A stretch of 47,611 nt of DNA from LSUCC0057 sp048549915. Its GTDB lineage: Bacteria; Pseudomonadota; Gammaproteobacteria; Pseudomonadales; Porticoccaceae. Every line of letters begins with the position of its first letter. Position 1 is the stretch's first letter. The notes below the pieces were generated by a model. The model did not search any database, was not told where the DNA came from, and worked only from the letters and a program-made list of their open reading frames with translations. Position numbers and translations under genes: made by a program. Below are positions 1 to 8,471 of the stretch, piece by piece. The stretch covers positions 1 to 47,611 of the forward strand of contig JBLYYE010000011.1 in NCBI GenBank assembly GCA_048549915.1, given 5' to 3'.

Positions 1-1088
1 CATGGGCTGATCGCCCGACCGCCCAGTTGATCATTCAAATGAGTGAAGCCAGCCACAGTGAGCAGGAAATCGTACCTTACAGCGCTGACCCGCGCGCAAT
101 TCTACAATCTGTTGTGGCGCGCTACACACAACTCGGTTTAACCCCGGTAGTGGCCAGCGAGCTTGAATTCCATCTGCTGCAAGAGCAGCGTGACGACAGT
201 GGCCAGCCGCTGCATACGCAGAGTACAGAGCTTGCTCTGCCACTGGGAGGCGATTGTTACAGCCTCGACGCGATGCGCGAAGTAGCGCCTATTATGGATG
301 AGATTGATGCTGTCGCCCGCGCCCAAGGGATTCCCGTCGACACTCTGATTACAGAGTGCGGTGCCTCGCAGTACGAGATCAACTTGCATCATCAGGCCGA
401 TGCTGTCAGCGCTTGCGACAACGGCAGCTTGCTGCGCCGTGCTATTCGCGCTGTAGCGCGTCGCCACCAGCAGTTGGCCACCTTTATGGCCAAACCCTTT
501 GCTGAAGAGGTCGGCAACGGAATGCATATTCATTTCAGTTTGCTCGACAAGGCGGGCAACAACGTATTTATTGGCGATGACCAACGCGGCAGCACAACAC
601 TCCACCACGCAGTGGCCGGTTGCCTGGCAACTATGGGTGAGGCTATGGCGATCTTTGCACCCAACATTAACTCTTATCGGCGTCTGGCGCCGGGCAGTTT
701 TGCCCCGATTGCCGCCAACTGGGGTTATGAAAATCGCACCACAGCACTGCGTATCCCCGCCGGCGATGCCTCTGCAATCAGAATAGAGCACCGCCTGCCC
801 GGTGCCGATGCCAACGTCTATTTAGTGGTCGCAGCAATTTTAGCTGGGGCGCTATACGGTATTGAGAATAAGCTGGAGCCGACACCCGCGGTTGAGGGTG
901 AAGCACAAGTTGAGCAGCCCGACCTACCCACCAATTGGGATGCTGCGCTGGCAGCCTTTGAGCGGTCAGAATTTATCAAGCGCTATCTGGGCGAAGATTT
1001 TGCCGAGCTTTACGCCAGCTGTAAGCGCGGTGAGAAAAGTGAATTTGACCGCCGTGTAACGCGCCTTGAGTACGACGCTTATCTCTGA
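1..1088 (+). CDS. Glutamine synthetase family protein, C-terminal part (5' end outside window)
   Basis: The reading frame is open from the first bases (codon phase starts at position 3) and runs 361 residues to a TGA, so the N-terminal beta-grasp part lies outside the window. The catalytic domain of a type I/III-like glutamine synthetase is clear: the NGMHIHFSL segment carries the glutamate/ATP-binding His, RLAPGSFAPIAANWGYENR is the substrate loop, and the NRTTALRIP segment carries the conserved Arg. The family ligates glutamate to ammonia or to an amine. The lack of the adenylylation-loop type C-terminus and the general style suggest a gamma-glutamylpolyamine synthetase (PuuA-like) rather than GlnA; this is inference. 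Its stop overlaps by 10 bases the stop of the convergent SPOR gene. Confidence 0.85.
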   Translation, partial: WADRPTAQLIIQMSEASHSEQEIVPYSADPRAILQSVVARYTQLGLTPVVASELEFHLLQEQRDDSGQPLHTQSTELALPLGGDCYSLDAMREVAPIMDEIDAVARAQGIPVDTLITECGASQYEINLHHQADAVSACDNGSLLRRAIRAVARRHQQLATFMAKPFAEEVGNGMHIHFSLLDKAGNNVFIGDDQRGSTTLHHAVAGCLATMGEAMAIFAPNINSYRRLAPGSFAPIAANWGYENRTTALRIPAGDASAIRIEHRLPGADANVYLVVAAILAGALYGIENKLEPTPAVEGEAQVEQPDLPTNWDAALAAFERSEFIKRYLGEDFAELYASCKRGEKSEFDRRVTRLEYDAYL

Positions 1089-1657
1089 CGTTTGAGCACC
1101 AATGTTTGGATGTTATTGGCGTGCAGTTTATTGCGGGCTTGCTCTGCCGCCTGTGGTGTTGCGTAAGGCCCGCTGACCACTCTGTGCCACAGGCCGGTCT
1201 CTCCCGATACTGACTCGACACTGGCATCAAGGTTCAGCAGCAGCAAGCGGGCACGCAAACTATCGGCATCACCCGAGTCTCGAAAAGAGCCCACTTGAAC
1301 AAAATAATCACTGTTCTGCTCAGCCGCGCTCGGTTGAGTGAGTTCCCGCTCGGAGACGATTACTTCACTCTCTTTGAACAGCTGAGGGAAATTAAATTGG
1401 GTGGGCTCAGCTTCGGCGCCACTCTCTGCTTGACTACTGTCACTGCCTTTATTGCTGTAGAGATTGGTCTGGTTATTCTCGAGCAGTTTCGGGGCCAACC
1501 AGCTCGCCGCTAAACCGACCACTATCCCGGCAAAAAACGAAGGCCATCTGCTGGGAGCCGCTGCGCTGCGCTGCGATTGGCGGCTGGCCTGGGCGCCACT
1601 GCGGCGCTTGCTGTGCCCGACTTGAATGGTTGGCAGAGTGGTAATTGGTTTAAACAT
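1079..1657 (-). CDS. SPOR-domain inner-membrane protein (FtsN-like)
   Basis: This 192-residue protein has a basic cytoplasmic N-terminus, one transmembrane segment at about residues 39-57, a low-complexity acidic periplasmic linker and a C-terminal SPOR domain (about 115-190, starting YFVQVGSFRD). SPOR domains bind denuded peptidoglycan at the septum, and FtsN-type proteins of this shape recruit or activate the divisome. It lies 87 bases downstream of priA on the same strand. In many gammaproteobacteria argS separates priA from the SPOR gene; argS is absent here. It is an FtsN candidate, but other SPOR proteins (DedD, DamX types) cannot be excluded. Confidence 0.85.
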   Translation of the reverse strand: MFKPITTLPTIQVGHSKRRSGAQASRQSQRSAAAPSRWPSFFAGIVVGLAASWLAPKLLENNQTNLYSNKGSDSSQAESGAEAEPTQFNFPQLFKESEVIVSERELTQPSAAEQNSDYFVQVGSFRDSGDADSLRARLLLLNLDASVESVSGETGLWHRVVSGPYATPQAAEQARNKLHANNIQTLVLKRQR

Positions 1658-1744
1658 AATGGCTCTAGTGGCAGTGTCAACGGCTGATCAGCTAATTATA
1701 AGCTGCTGCGGCTCTACTCGGTAGGGTTCTTGTGCAGTTCTCTC

Positions 1745-3955
1745 TTACAGGTCCAGGGGGTCGACATCAACTGTCCACCGACAGCGTTTCGCGCTGGGTA
1801 ACTTGGCGGCGACAGTGACAGCGTGAGCGAGCAGTTGGTGGCGCTGTTGGCGATCGGCAGCATTGACCTGCAATATATAGCGATAGCGGTCGGCACGTTT
1901 TTCTTGGTTGGCCGGCAATGGGCCGAGTAATCCAAGCTGTGGCGTGCAGAAGGCTTGCAGTGCGTGGCGTAATTCGCTCAGAAAACCCTCGGCTTCCTCT
2001 GGTTTAGTCGATTCAGCGCGAACTACCGCAAGATGCTGGTAGGGCGGCATATCGGTGAGTTGGCGTTGGGCGAGCAGGGTGCGCCCTATCTCTTGATAAT
2101 CGCCTGCGGCAACCGCGGTCAGCAGCGGGTGGTCGGGCTGGTGGCTCTGCACCAGCACACGCCCGAGACTATCGCCGCGGCCGCTGCGCCCGGCAACTTG
2201 CAGGAGCAATTGAGCAAAGCGCTCGTGAGCGCGGAAGTCTGCGGCAAATAGACCGCTGTCGGCGTCGACAATAACGGCCAGCGTAACTTTGGGAAAATGG
2301 TGCCCTTTGGCCAACATTTGCGTGCCAATTAGCAGCGCTGCATCGCTCTGTTCAACTTGAGTGTAGAGCTTTTCAAAAGAGCCTTGGCGGCGGGTAGAGT
2401 CGCGATCGACCCTTACTACTAAAAGCCCCGGGAACTGGCGTTGCAGCCACTCCTCTGTCTGCTGAGTGCCTTCACCGACAGTCATTAATGCTCCGCTGCT
2501 ACACCCCTCGCAACCTCTGGGCAGTGGCCGGGCTAAATCGCAGTGGTGACAGCTGAGCTTTCGTAAGCGCCGGTGGACAGTCAAACGGCTGTCGCAGTGC
2601 GGACATTGCGCTACCCAGCCGCACTGATGGCATATTAAGGTGGGTGCAAAGCCGCGCCTATTTAAGAAGACTAAAACCTGCTTGCCCGCAGCTAGAGTCT
2701 CTCTGATGGCTTCAACAGTCGGCTCGGCAAGCCCTGCATGGGTTGTGCTGTTGCGCAAATCTATCCACTGCCACTGGGGCGGCAAAGCGTCTCCAGCGCG
2801 CTGTTTGAGCGTCAAATAGCTATATCGCCCTTGCTCAGCATTGTGCAAACTCTCCAGAGCGGGAGTGGCCGATCCCAGCAGCAGGGGTATGTTCAGCTGT
2901 TTAGCGCGCACTGCAGCGACATCGCGAGCGTGGTAGCGGAACCCTTCATGCTGCTTGAACGAACTGTCGTGTTCTTCATCAACGACAATCATTCCCAGTG
3001 CGGGCAGTGGTGCAAAAACGGCCGAACGGGTACCCAAAACGATAGAGGCTCTGCCGCTTGCGGCGCGCTGCCAGCGCCGGCACTTTTCCACTGCGGCAAC
3101 ACTGGAATTTAAGGTGACGATATCGACATTAAAACGGGCGCTAAAGCGCTGTTCAGTTTGTGCGGTGAGGCTAATTTCTGGAATCAGCACCAGTACCTGT
3201 TGACCGCGTTGCAGGACTTTGGCAATTAGCTGCAAGTAGACCTCGGTTTTGCCGCTACCGGTGACGCCGTGCAGCAAAGAGCAGCTGTAGCGGCCAAGCT
3301 CAATACTATCGAGGGCTACTTGTTGCTCAGTATTGAGCAATAATGAGTCTTGCTCGACGTTCGCTGTCGATTGGCAGGGCTCCGCAGGCTCTAGTGAAAT
3401 CGCCTCTATAAGCTGCTTCTCTCGCAGAGATTTAATCGCGCTGGCTCCCACCAACTGCTGTAGGTTGGCCTGTGGCTGGGGGCCATCCAAAAGCGCTTCA
3501 ATGGCCTGTTGTTGTTTTTTGGCACGCTTCAAGCTGCTGGGTGTCAGCCCTTTGCCCAGCGTGGTGAGCTGCCAGCCAGAGATACTGTCATCAACCCGTG
3601 CCGAGCCCTCGCGCAGGTGCGGCGGCAGAGCGCCAAGCATCACATCACCGGGGCTGGCATGGTAGTAGTTTTGAGCCCAGTTGAGCAGCTTTAACAATTC
3701 ACTGTCCAACAGCGGCTGTCTGTCGATTAATTCACTGATCGGCTTGAGTTTTTCACTGGCAACATCGCTCTGTTCCACCACCGCAACAATAATACCGACA
3801 CACTGACGGCGGCCAAACTCAACGCTCACCCGACACCCAGGCAAGCTCTGTTCCGGCCTTTGAGTGGCTATAGAATAGTCAAACAAGCGCCGCAGCGGTG
3901 AAGGGACGGCGACACTGACAATTAGATTGGCGGGGGCAGTTTCTGGGAGAGACAT
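1745..3955 (-). CDS. priA: Primosomal replication restart helicase PriA
   Basis: This 736-residue protein has the usual PriA length. It is the 3'-to-5' superfamily 2 helicase that reloads the replisome at collapsed forks. In order it shows the N-terminal DNA 3'-end binding domain (about 1-110), Walker A GVTGSGKTEVY at 230-240, the DEEH Walker B box at 326-329, GSATP (361-365), and a zinc-binding insert with eight cysteines (442, 445, 451, 454, 469, 472, 482, 485). The ATG start at 3955 opens directly with MSLPETAPANLIVSVAVPSP, which fits family N-termini. It is divergent from rpmE and probably co-transcribed with the downstream SPOR gene. Confidence 0.97.
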   Translation of the reverse strand: MSLPETAPANLIVSVAVPSPLRRLFDYSIATQRPEQSLPGCRVSVEFGRRQCVGIIVAVVEQSDVASEKLKPISELIDRQPLLDSELLKLLNWAQNYYHASPGDVMLGALPPHLREGSARVDDSISGWQLTTLGKGLTPSSLKRAKKQQQAIEALLDGPQPQANLQQLVGASAIKSLREKQLIEAISLEPAEPCQSTANVEQDSLLLNTEQQVALDSIELGRYSCSLLHGVTGSGKTEVYLQLIAKVLQRGQQVLVLIPEISLTAQTEQRFSARFNVDIVTLNSSVAAVEKCRRWQRAASGRASIVLGTRSAVFAPLPALGMIVVDEEHDSSFKQHEGFRYHARDVAAVRAKQLNIPLLLGSATPALESLHNAEQGRYSYLTLKQRAGDALPPQWQWIDLRNSTTHAGLAEPTVEAIRETLAAGKQVLVFLNRRGFAPTLICHQCGWVAQCPHCDSRLTVHRRLRKLSCHHCDLARPLPRGCEGCSSGALMTVGEGTQQTEEWLQRQFPGLLVVRVDRDSTRRQGSFEKLYTQVEQSDAALLIGTQMLAKGHHFPKVTLAVIVDADSGLFAADFRAHERFAQLLLQVAGRSGRGDSLGRVLVQSHQPDHPLLTAVAAGDYQEIGRTLLAQRQLTDMPPYQHLAVVRAESTKPEEAEGFLSELRHALQAFCTPQLGLLGPLPANQEKRADRYRYILQVNAADRQQRHQLLAHAVTVAAKLPSAKRCRWTVDVDPLDL

Positions 3956-4075
3956 CAGACCTACAGTATAAAATTAACACAACCCAGGAATTTTCTGAGT
4001 GATTGCACAGCGGGCAGTGTCACCCACATCGCGTTGCGGTGCAATATTATTACTGAGGATGGCGGTGAATAAGGT

Positions 4076-4104
4076 TTGCGCTGCGCGCGCGGACTGCCTA
4101 TAAT
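4076..4104 (+). promoter_or_regulatory. Sigma70-type promoter of rpmE
   Basis: A -35 box TTGCGC (4076-4081) and a perfect -10 box TATAAT (4099-4104) are separated by exactly 17 bases. Transcription would start near 4111, giving a leader of about 100 bases before rpmE. Such a leader is long enough for the autogenous control known for some L31 genes, but no specific structure was confirmed. Confidence 0.8.
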
Positions 4105-4208
4105 CGCGCACCTAATCAAGAGCACCGTGCTCTGGCGTCTACTGTTTGGCAATTTGCGGCAGCGGCAGTCGAAGTGGCGGTACAACCCGAAGCGATACTG
4201 GAGCAGTC

Positions 4209-4421
4209 ATGAAAGCCGAAATCCACCCCAACTACACCGATATGAAAGCCCATTGCAGCTGTGGCAATGTTATCACTGTGGGTTCTACCCGCGGTGCCGA
4301 TATCCACCTCGATGTCTGCGAAGCTTGCCACCCCTTTTACACCGGCAAGCAGAAGGTGATGGATACTGGCGGCCGTATTGATCGCTTCAACAAGCGTTTT
4401 GGTGCTCGCAGCGCCAAATAA
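4209..4421 (+). CDS. rpmE: 50S ribosomal protein L31, zinc-binding (C+) type
   Basis: The 70-residue product starts MKAEIHPNYTDMKAHCSCGN, which is unmistakably L31. It contains the zinc ligands Cys16, Cys18, Cys37 and Cys40, so it is the C+ form used under zinc-replete conditions. I chose the ATG at 4209, preceded by a GGAG box five bases upstream; the 21 codons open further upstream have no family counterpart. It is transcribed from the strong promoter at 4076-4104, divergently from priA, and a strong intrinsic terminator follows at 4485-4523. Confidence 0.97.
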   Translation: MKAEIHPNYTDMKAHCSCGNVITVGSTRGADIHLDVCEACHPFYTGKQKVMDTGGRIDRFNKRFGARSAK

Positions 4422-4467
4422 TTGCACGGATTGCTGGTGGGGCTCAACCAGGCCTGACAGCAACACA

Positions 4468-5301
4468 ATGCAAAGCAAGCGCTTAAAAAACGTGTCTCAC
4501 TCAGTGTGGGGCGCGTTTTTTTTCGTCTGGATAGTGCTGCTCAGTGGTCTCTCTCACGGTCAGCCGTCTACCGAGTGTCAGTTGAGTGCCGCACAGCTCG
4601 CGGCTCTGCCCCAAGCGCGCGTCGAACATGTCAGCGATGGTGACACCGTGGTTTTTGCCAATGGTGACAAGGTGCGTTTACTGGGGGTGAACACCCCAGA
4701 GCGAAGCGGCCGCTACAACCCGGTCGACGAGCCGTTGGCCGCAGAGGCCAAACAAAGTGTAGAGCAGTGGCTGGCAGCGAGCGCGTCTCAAGTTTACTAC
4801 CGCACAGGCGCCAACCCGCGCGACCGATACCAGCGATTGTTGGCGGCACTGTATGACCGTTCTGGCAATAGTTTGGCAGCATATCTTGTCGGCCAAGGTT
4901 TGGGTTGGCAGATAACTTTTGTCCCCGACGACTGGGCGGCAGAGTGTCTGGCCAATGCCGAGCGCACAGCGCGCGAACAGCGCCGCGGAATTTGGGCGGG
5001 TGGTCTCTATCCACCTTTAGCCGTCAATAACATCGCTCAAGGTGGGTTTGCTCGTATCATCGGCACAGTGACCCAGCTAAATTTTCAGCAGAGTAACCAC
5101 ACTCTGTCGGGTAGAGCGCAGCTGATTGTGGATGGCAAGCTCACAGTGCAACTCTCCAAGGCGGTAGCAGAGCAGTTTGCGGTGGATGATTTCGTTAGTT
5201 TGGAGCAGCGCACAGTGGAGTTGCGTGGTTGGCTCTCTCGGCGCGGCAAAGATTGGCAGCTGCGTCTGACTTCGAGATATAACCTACTACGGCTTGATTA
5301 A
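4468..5301 (+). CDS. Secreted thermonuclease (SNase-like nuclease)
   Basis: The 277-residue protein starts at ATG 4468 with a basic n-region and a hydrophobic segment (about residues 13-31), consistent with a Sec signal peptide. A staphylococcal-nuclease domain follows (about 50-180). VRLLGVNTPE supplies the equivalents of catalytic Arg35 and Glu43, and RDRYQRLLA supplies the equivalent of Arg87. The domain cleaves DNA/RNA with Ca2+, presumably outside the cytoplasm. A C-terminal part of about 90 residues (185-277) is not typical SNase and may be an OB-fold-like extra domain. The start is uncertain because an intrinsic terminator sits across codons 7-19; GTG codons at 4492 and 4504 are alternatives. 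Confidence 0.85.
   Translation: MQSKRLKNVSHSVWGAFFFVWIVLLSGLSHGQPSTECQLSAAQLAALPQARVEHVSDGDTVVFANGDKVRLLGVNTPERSGRYNPVDEPLAAEAKQSVEQWLAASASQVYYRTGANPRDRYQRLLAALYDRSGNSLAAYLVGQGLGWQITFVPDDWAAECLANAERTAREQRRGIWAGGLYPPLAVNNIAQGGFARIIGTVTQLNFQQSNHTLSGRAQLIVDGKLTVQLSKAVAEQFAVDDFVSLEQRTVELRGWLSRRGKDWQLRLTSRYNLLRLD
4485..4523 (+). terminator. Intrinsic terminator of rpmE lying inside the nuclease gene
   Basis: An A6-CGTGTCTCAC arm (4485-4500) pairs over 16 positions (three G-U pairs) with GTGGGGCGCG-T6 (4506-4521), with loop TCAGT and a run of eight T from 4516 to 4523. It is 63 bases after the rpmE stop and falls within the signal-peptide codons of the next gene. Confidence 0.8.
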
Positions 5302-5381
5302 ATGGCTGTAGATTTGGGCGCGCCGTCAGCACGCGTTACAATAGGGCATTGGCTATTTAATTCGTCTTTGGGAGTGCGGCC

Positions 5382-5660
5382 GTGTCGGCTATCAAAACTT
5401 TTTTACAACTACTCGCTATTTTGGCAGTAGCGGCTCTGGGTGGCCTGTTTGCACTGGCCAACGATCAGCTTATCAGCGTTGACCTGCTGATCTGGGTGGC
5501 ACCGCAATGGAGCAGTGGTGTCTGGCTGTTGCTCACTCTGGCGTTGGGCGTACTGTTAGGGTTTAGCCTCGCGGCAGTGCAATACCGCCTGCGCCTGTTG
5601 CGCAACCGTGTTGTCGAGCGACGCTCGGCTCAAGCACACACTGCCGATCAACCTAACTGA
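5382..5660 (+). CDS. lapA: LapA/DUF1049 family inner-membrane protein
   Basis: This 92-residue protein starts at GTG 5382 with a GGAG-type ribosome site 7-10 bases upstream. It has two hydrophobic membrane segments (about 6-26 and 38-63) and a basic C-terminal tail, the architecture of LapA (YciS), which works with LapB in regulating LpxC and LPS synthesis. In many gammaproteobacteria lapA lies between ihfB and lapB/pyrF; here pyrF follows directly and lapB is absent from the interval. The symbol rests on architecture and synteny. Confidence 0.8.
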   Translation: MSAIKTFLQLLAILAVAALGGLFALANDQLISVDLLIWVAPQWSSGVWLLLTLALGVLLGFSLAAVQYRLRLLRNRVVERRSAQAHTADQPN

Positions 5661-5727
5661 ACGGCCACAGACAGCGTCAACGCAGTTCAACCCGGCCCCT
5701 CGAGGGTTAGAAAACAAGGTTTTTACA

Positions 5728-6486
5728 ATGAACAATCCTCTCTCAAGCTCGCAACCACTGCTGCGCTTACAACAACAGCTAAAAGCGGATCCCGCGCGAG
5801 TAGTGGTGGCATTAGATTGCCAAAGTGCCGAACAGGCCTTGGCGTTGGCTGATCAGCTAGATCCCGCCCACTGTAAACTCAAGGTTGGCAAAGAACTGTT
5901 TACCCGCTGCGGCCCAGCACTACTGGAAGCTTTGCACCGACGTGGGTTTAATGTTTTTCTCGACCTCAAGTTTCACGATATCCCCAATACCGTCGCCAAA
6001 GCGGTTGCTGTCGCGGCGGAGTTAGGTGTTTGGATGTGTAATGTTCACGCCAGCGGTGGCGAGCGCATGATGGTCGCTGCTGGCGAAGCGGTGGCACAGC
6101 GCAACAGCGATATGTTGTTAATTGCGGTGACAGTGCTGACCAGTATGGAACGCAGTGACTTGGCGGGTATAGGGATAGACCGCGATCCGGCCGAGCAAGT
6201 GGCGCTACTGGCTGCCCTGACCGGGCAAGCAGGTCTGCACGGGGTAGTTTGCTCTGCACAAGAGGCGCCGCTGCTGCGCCAATCTCAAAACGATGATTTT
6301 GTCCTGGTCACCCCGGGTATTCGCCCAGCCAACAGTGCAGCGGATGATCAGCGGCGTATCGTTACACCGCGCCAAGCGCTGCTGGATGGCAGTGATTATT
6401 TAGTCATCGGCCGCCCGATCAGCCAAGCTGCCAATCCAGCACAAGCACTGGCGGATATTGTCGCCACGCTTCACAGCGATGAGTGA
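5728..6486 (+). CDS. pyrF: Orotidine 5'-phosphate decarboxylase
   Basis: The 252-residue protein carries the OMP decarboxylase signature DLKFHDIPNTV with the catalytic Asp-x-Lys-x2-Asp array, the N-terminal substrate loop VVVALDCQ and the C-terminal phosphate-binding VTPGIRP and YLVIGRPIS segments. It catalyses the last step of UMP synthesis. I chose ATG 5728, preceded by AAGG; the 40 upstream in-frame codons read into the lapA gene and are not family-like. The stop overlaps the next start. Confidence 0.96.
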   Translation: MNNPLSSSQPLLRLQQQLKADPARVVVALDCQSAEQALALADQLDPAHCKLKVGKELFTRCGPALLEALHRRGFNVFLDLKFHDIPNTVAKAVAVAAELGVWMCNVHASGGERMMVAAGEAVAQRNSDMLLIAVTVLTSMERSDLAGIGIDRDPAEQVALLAALTGQAGLHGVVCSAQEAPLLRQSQNDDFVLVTPGIRPANSAADDQRRIVTPRQALLDGSDYLVIGRPISQAANPAQALADIVATLHSDE

Positions 6487-6757
6487 GGTTGAGCTGCGTC
6501 GCAGCCATCAGCTCAGCGATGAACAGATGCAGACAATTGCCAACGCAATAGGCGAAAAATTGACAGCCAGACACGGCGGCCAATGCCAGTGGAGCGAACG
6601 CTGCATGACTTATGAGTTGCCGGGGACTGCCGCAGCAGAGGTCAGCTGGGATTCCCATTCCATTCTCGTCATTATCCGTCTCGGTGCTCTGGCAGCGCTA
6701 CTCAAACCCTTAGTGGTGGGTGAGGTGGAGCGCCAGCTCGATCGCTATTTAAGCTAA
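6479..6757 (+). CDS. Polyhydroxyalkanoic acid system (PHA granule) family protein
   Basis: This is a 92-residue protein starting at ATG 6479, overlapping the pyrF stop by eight bases, which suggests translational coupling. It has the RSHQLSDEQ start, a central W-x5-C-x2-Y-E motif and a C-terminal LGALAALLKPLVVGEVERQL helix, the pattern of the PHA_gran_rgn family (PF09650/TIGR02610). These small proteins are linked to polyhydroxyalkanoate granules, though their biochemical role is not settled. No PHA synthase is in the window. Confidence 0.7.
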   Translation: MSEVELRRSHQLSDEQMQTIANAIGEKLTARHGGQCQWSERCMTYELPGTAAAEVSWDSHSILVIIRLGALAALLKPLVVGEVERQLDRYLS

Positions 6758-6836
6758 TCTAGCCTTGGCACGCTTAGTTTTCTCTATGCGCGCGTAGTGC
6801 AAATGGACCTGTCTGCTAGCTAGAGCTTTACATAAA

Positions 6837-6860
6837 CTCATTGTGAAATTAACCAATGAG
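6837..6860. promoter_or_regulatory. Dyad-symmetry site upstream of the sulfatase
   Basis: CTCATTG (6837-6843) and CAATGAG (6854-6860) are perfect inverted arms around a 10-base AT-rich spacer. The 17-base centre-to-centre spacing suits a dimeric regulator. It is 52 bases before the sulfatase start and is the only striking element in the 154-base gap after the PHA protein. Confidence 0.45.
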
Positions 6861-6911
6861 GCCGATATTGTGGATTTTTCATCTCTTTTAAAGGTTTGCA
6901 GACCATCGTCA

Positions 6912-8471
6912 ATGAAGCGGATTTGGCTGCTCTTAACTGTTCTTTGTCTCTCCTCTGCGCATGCTGCGCAGCCGAATATTATTGTCATGGTCGCCGACGA
7001 TTTGGGCTGGAATGACGTTGGCTTTCACGGTGGAGATATAGACACGCCAGCGCTAGATCGTCTGGCAGCCGAGGGTGTCGAACTGCATCGGTTCTACACT
7101 ACGCCAATATGCTCGCCGACCCGGGCGGCCTTGATGACCGGGCGCGATCCAATTAAGTTGGGTGTCGCCTACGGAGTTATCTCACCTTGGGACAATATCG
7201 GTGTTCACCCCGAAGAGCATTTTATGCCTGAAAGCTTTTTGGCCGCCGGTTATCAAACGGCCATGGTAGGCAAATGGCATCTTGGGCACGCGCAGATGAG
7301 CTACCACCCCAATCAGCGTGGCTTTGAGCATTTCTATGGCCATCTACATACCCAAGTCGGCTTTTATCCGCCATTTGCCAACATGGGTGGGCGCGACTTT
7401 CAGCGCAACGGTGTCACAATCAATGATGAGGGTTACGAAACTTTTTTGTTAGCTGATGAGGTTAGCCGCTTCATTCGAGAGCGCGACCGCAGCAAACCAT
7501 TTTTTGTCTACATGCCTTTTATCGCGCCCCACACACCACTCGATGCCCCCGTGGAGTTGCAGGAAAAGTATAAAGATATCAATATCGATTTGGCGCCAGC
7601 GCGTACCGTTCAAACTGATATGACTCGTGCGCGAGCCAAGCAAATGGGCGTGCCCAGTGCGCGACCAATGTATGCCGCAGTGGTCGACGGTATGGATCAA
7701 GCGATTGCTCAGGTGCTGAAAACGCTCGATGATGAGCAGATTGCCGAGCAGACTATAGTCGTTTTCATGAGCGACAACGGCGGCGCAGCTTACTCATACG
7801 GTGGTGCCGATAATGCGCCGCTGCGCGGTGGCAAAAGCGAAACCTACGAGGGCGGTATACGTGTGGTCTCTCTGCTGCGTTGGCCGGGAAGGGTGGAGGC
7901 GGGCAGTCGCTTCGAAAGTATTATGACAGTGATGGATCTGTTCCCAACTTTGGCCGAAGCGGCGGGAGTTAAGTTGGGCAATCAAAAGCCGATAGATGGT
8001 CGATCCCTGTGGCAGCCGATAGCACAGAACAAGCCAGCGCCACGCGATGAGTGGGTATTCTTTACCTCAGAGACGCCGATATACGGCGAGTTTAATATTG
8101 CGGCGTTCAACGACCAGTGGAAATTGGTTCAGCGTATCGAGCAGAATCAATTGCAAACAGAGGTCACAAACTACTTGTTTGATATCAATAAAGACCCCTA
8201 CGAATACCACAATCTGGCAGAGCAGCACCCCCAAGTGGTGGCAGAAATAGCGGCGGCAGTCGTCGATTGGCGCGCCCAGTACCCGATCAACGGCACGCGC
8301 TCTAAATTAGCGCCGCCGCCGGGCTGGCGAGCGCCTTTAGATTGGGCCAGTTACCCGCGCCCAATGGAGCAGTTGCAAGAGAATTATGCTCCATCCTATG
8401 TGCCCAACTCTGCCATTGAGCGCGCTTTAGACAAGCAGCATGGGGATCGAGGTCGGTTGATCTACGATTGA
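6912..8471 (+). CDS. Secreted type I sulfatase (arylsulfatase family)
   Basis: This 519-residue protein starts at ATG 6912 with a typical Sec signal peptide (residues 1-19, cleavage after AHA). The S1 sulfatase core is intact: metal-binding Asp29-Asp30, the formylglycine motif CSPTR with Cys67, HTPLDAP and MSDNGG. The Cys-type motif needs oxidation to formylglycine, but no maturase is in the window. The family hydrolyses sulfate esters in the periplasm or outside. The adjacent steroid genes suggest a steroid or bile sulfate substrate, but algal polysaccharide or aryl sulfates are equally possible. Its stop directly abuts the stop of the convergent racemase gene. Confidence 0.88.
   Translation: MKRIWLLLTVLCLSSAHAAQPNIIVMVADDLGWNDVGFHGGDIDTPALDRLAAEGVELHRFYTTPICSPTRAALMTGRDPIKLGVAYGVISPWDNIGVHPEEHFMPESFLAAGYQTAMVGKWHLGHAQMSYHPNQRGFEHFYGHLHTQVGFYPPFANMGGRDFQRNGVTINDEGYETFLLADEVSRFIRERDRSKPFFVYMPFIAPHTPLDAPVELQEKYKDINIDLAPARTVQTDMTRARAKQMGVPSARPMYAAVVDGMDQAIAQVLKTLDDEQIAEQTIVVFMSDNGGAAYSYGGADNAPLRGGKSETYEGGIRVVSLLRWPGRVEAGSRFESIMTVMDLFPTLAEAAGVKLGNQKPIDGRSLWQPIAQNKPAPRDEWVFFTSETPIYGEFNIAAFNDQWKLVQRIEQNQLQTEVTNYLFDINKDPYEYHNLAEQHPQVVAEIAAAVVDWRAQYPINGTRSKLAPPPGWRAPLDWASYPRPMEQLQENYAPSYVPNSAIERALDKQHGDRGRLIYD

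Noticed and set aside
138..791. Long minus-strand open frame opposite the glutamine synthetase gene
   Set aside because: It is the antisense shadow of a strongly conserved gene; its translation shows no family motif.
4076..4381. 101-codon plus-strand frame in the rpmE leader and gene
   Set aside because: Overlaps rpmE in another frame and starts within its promoter; composition is typical of a shadow.
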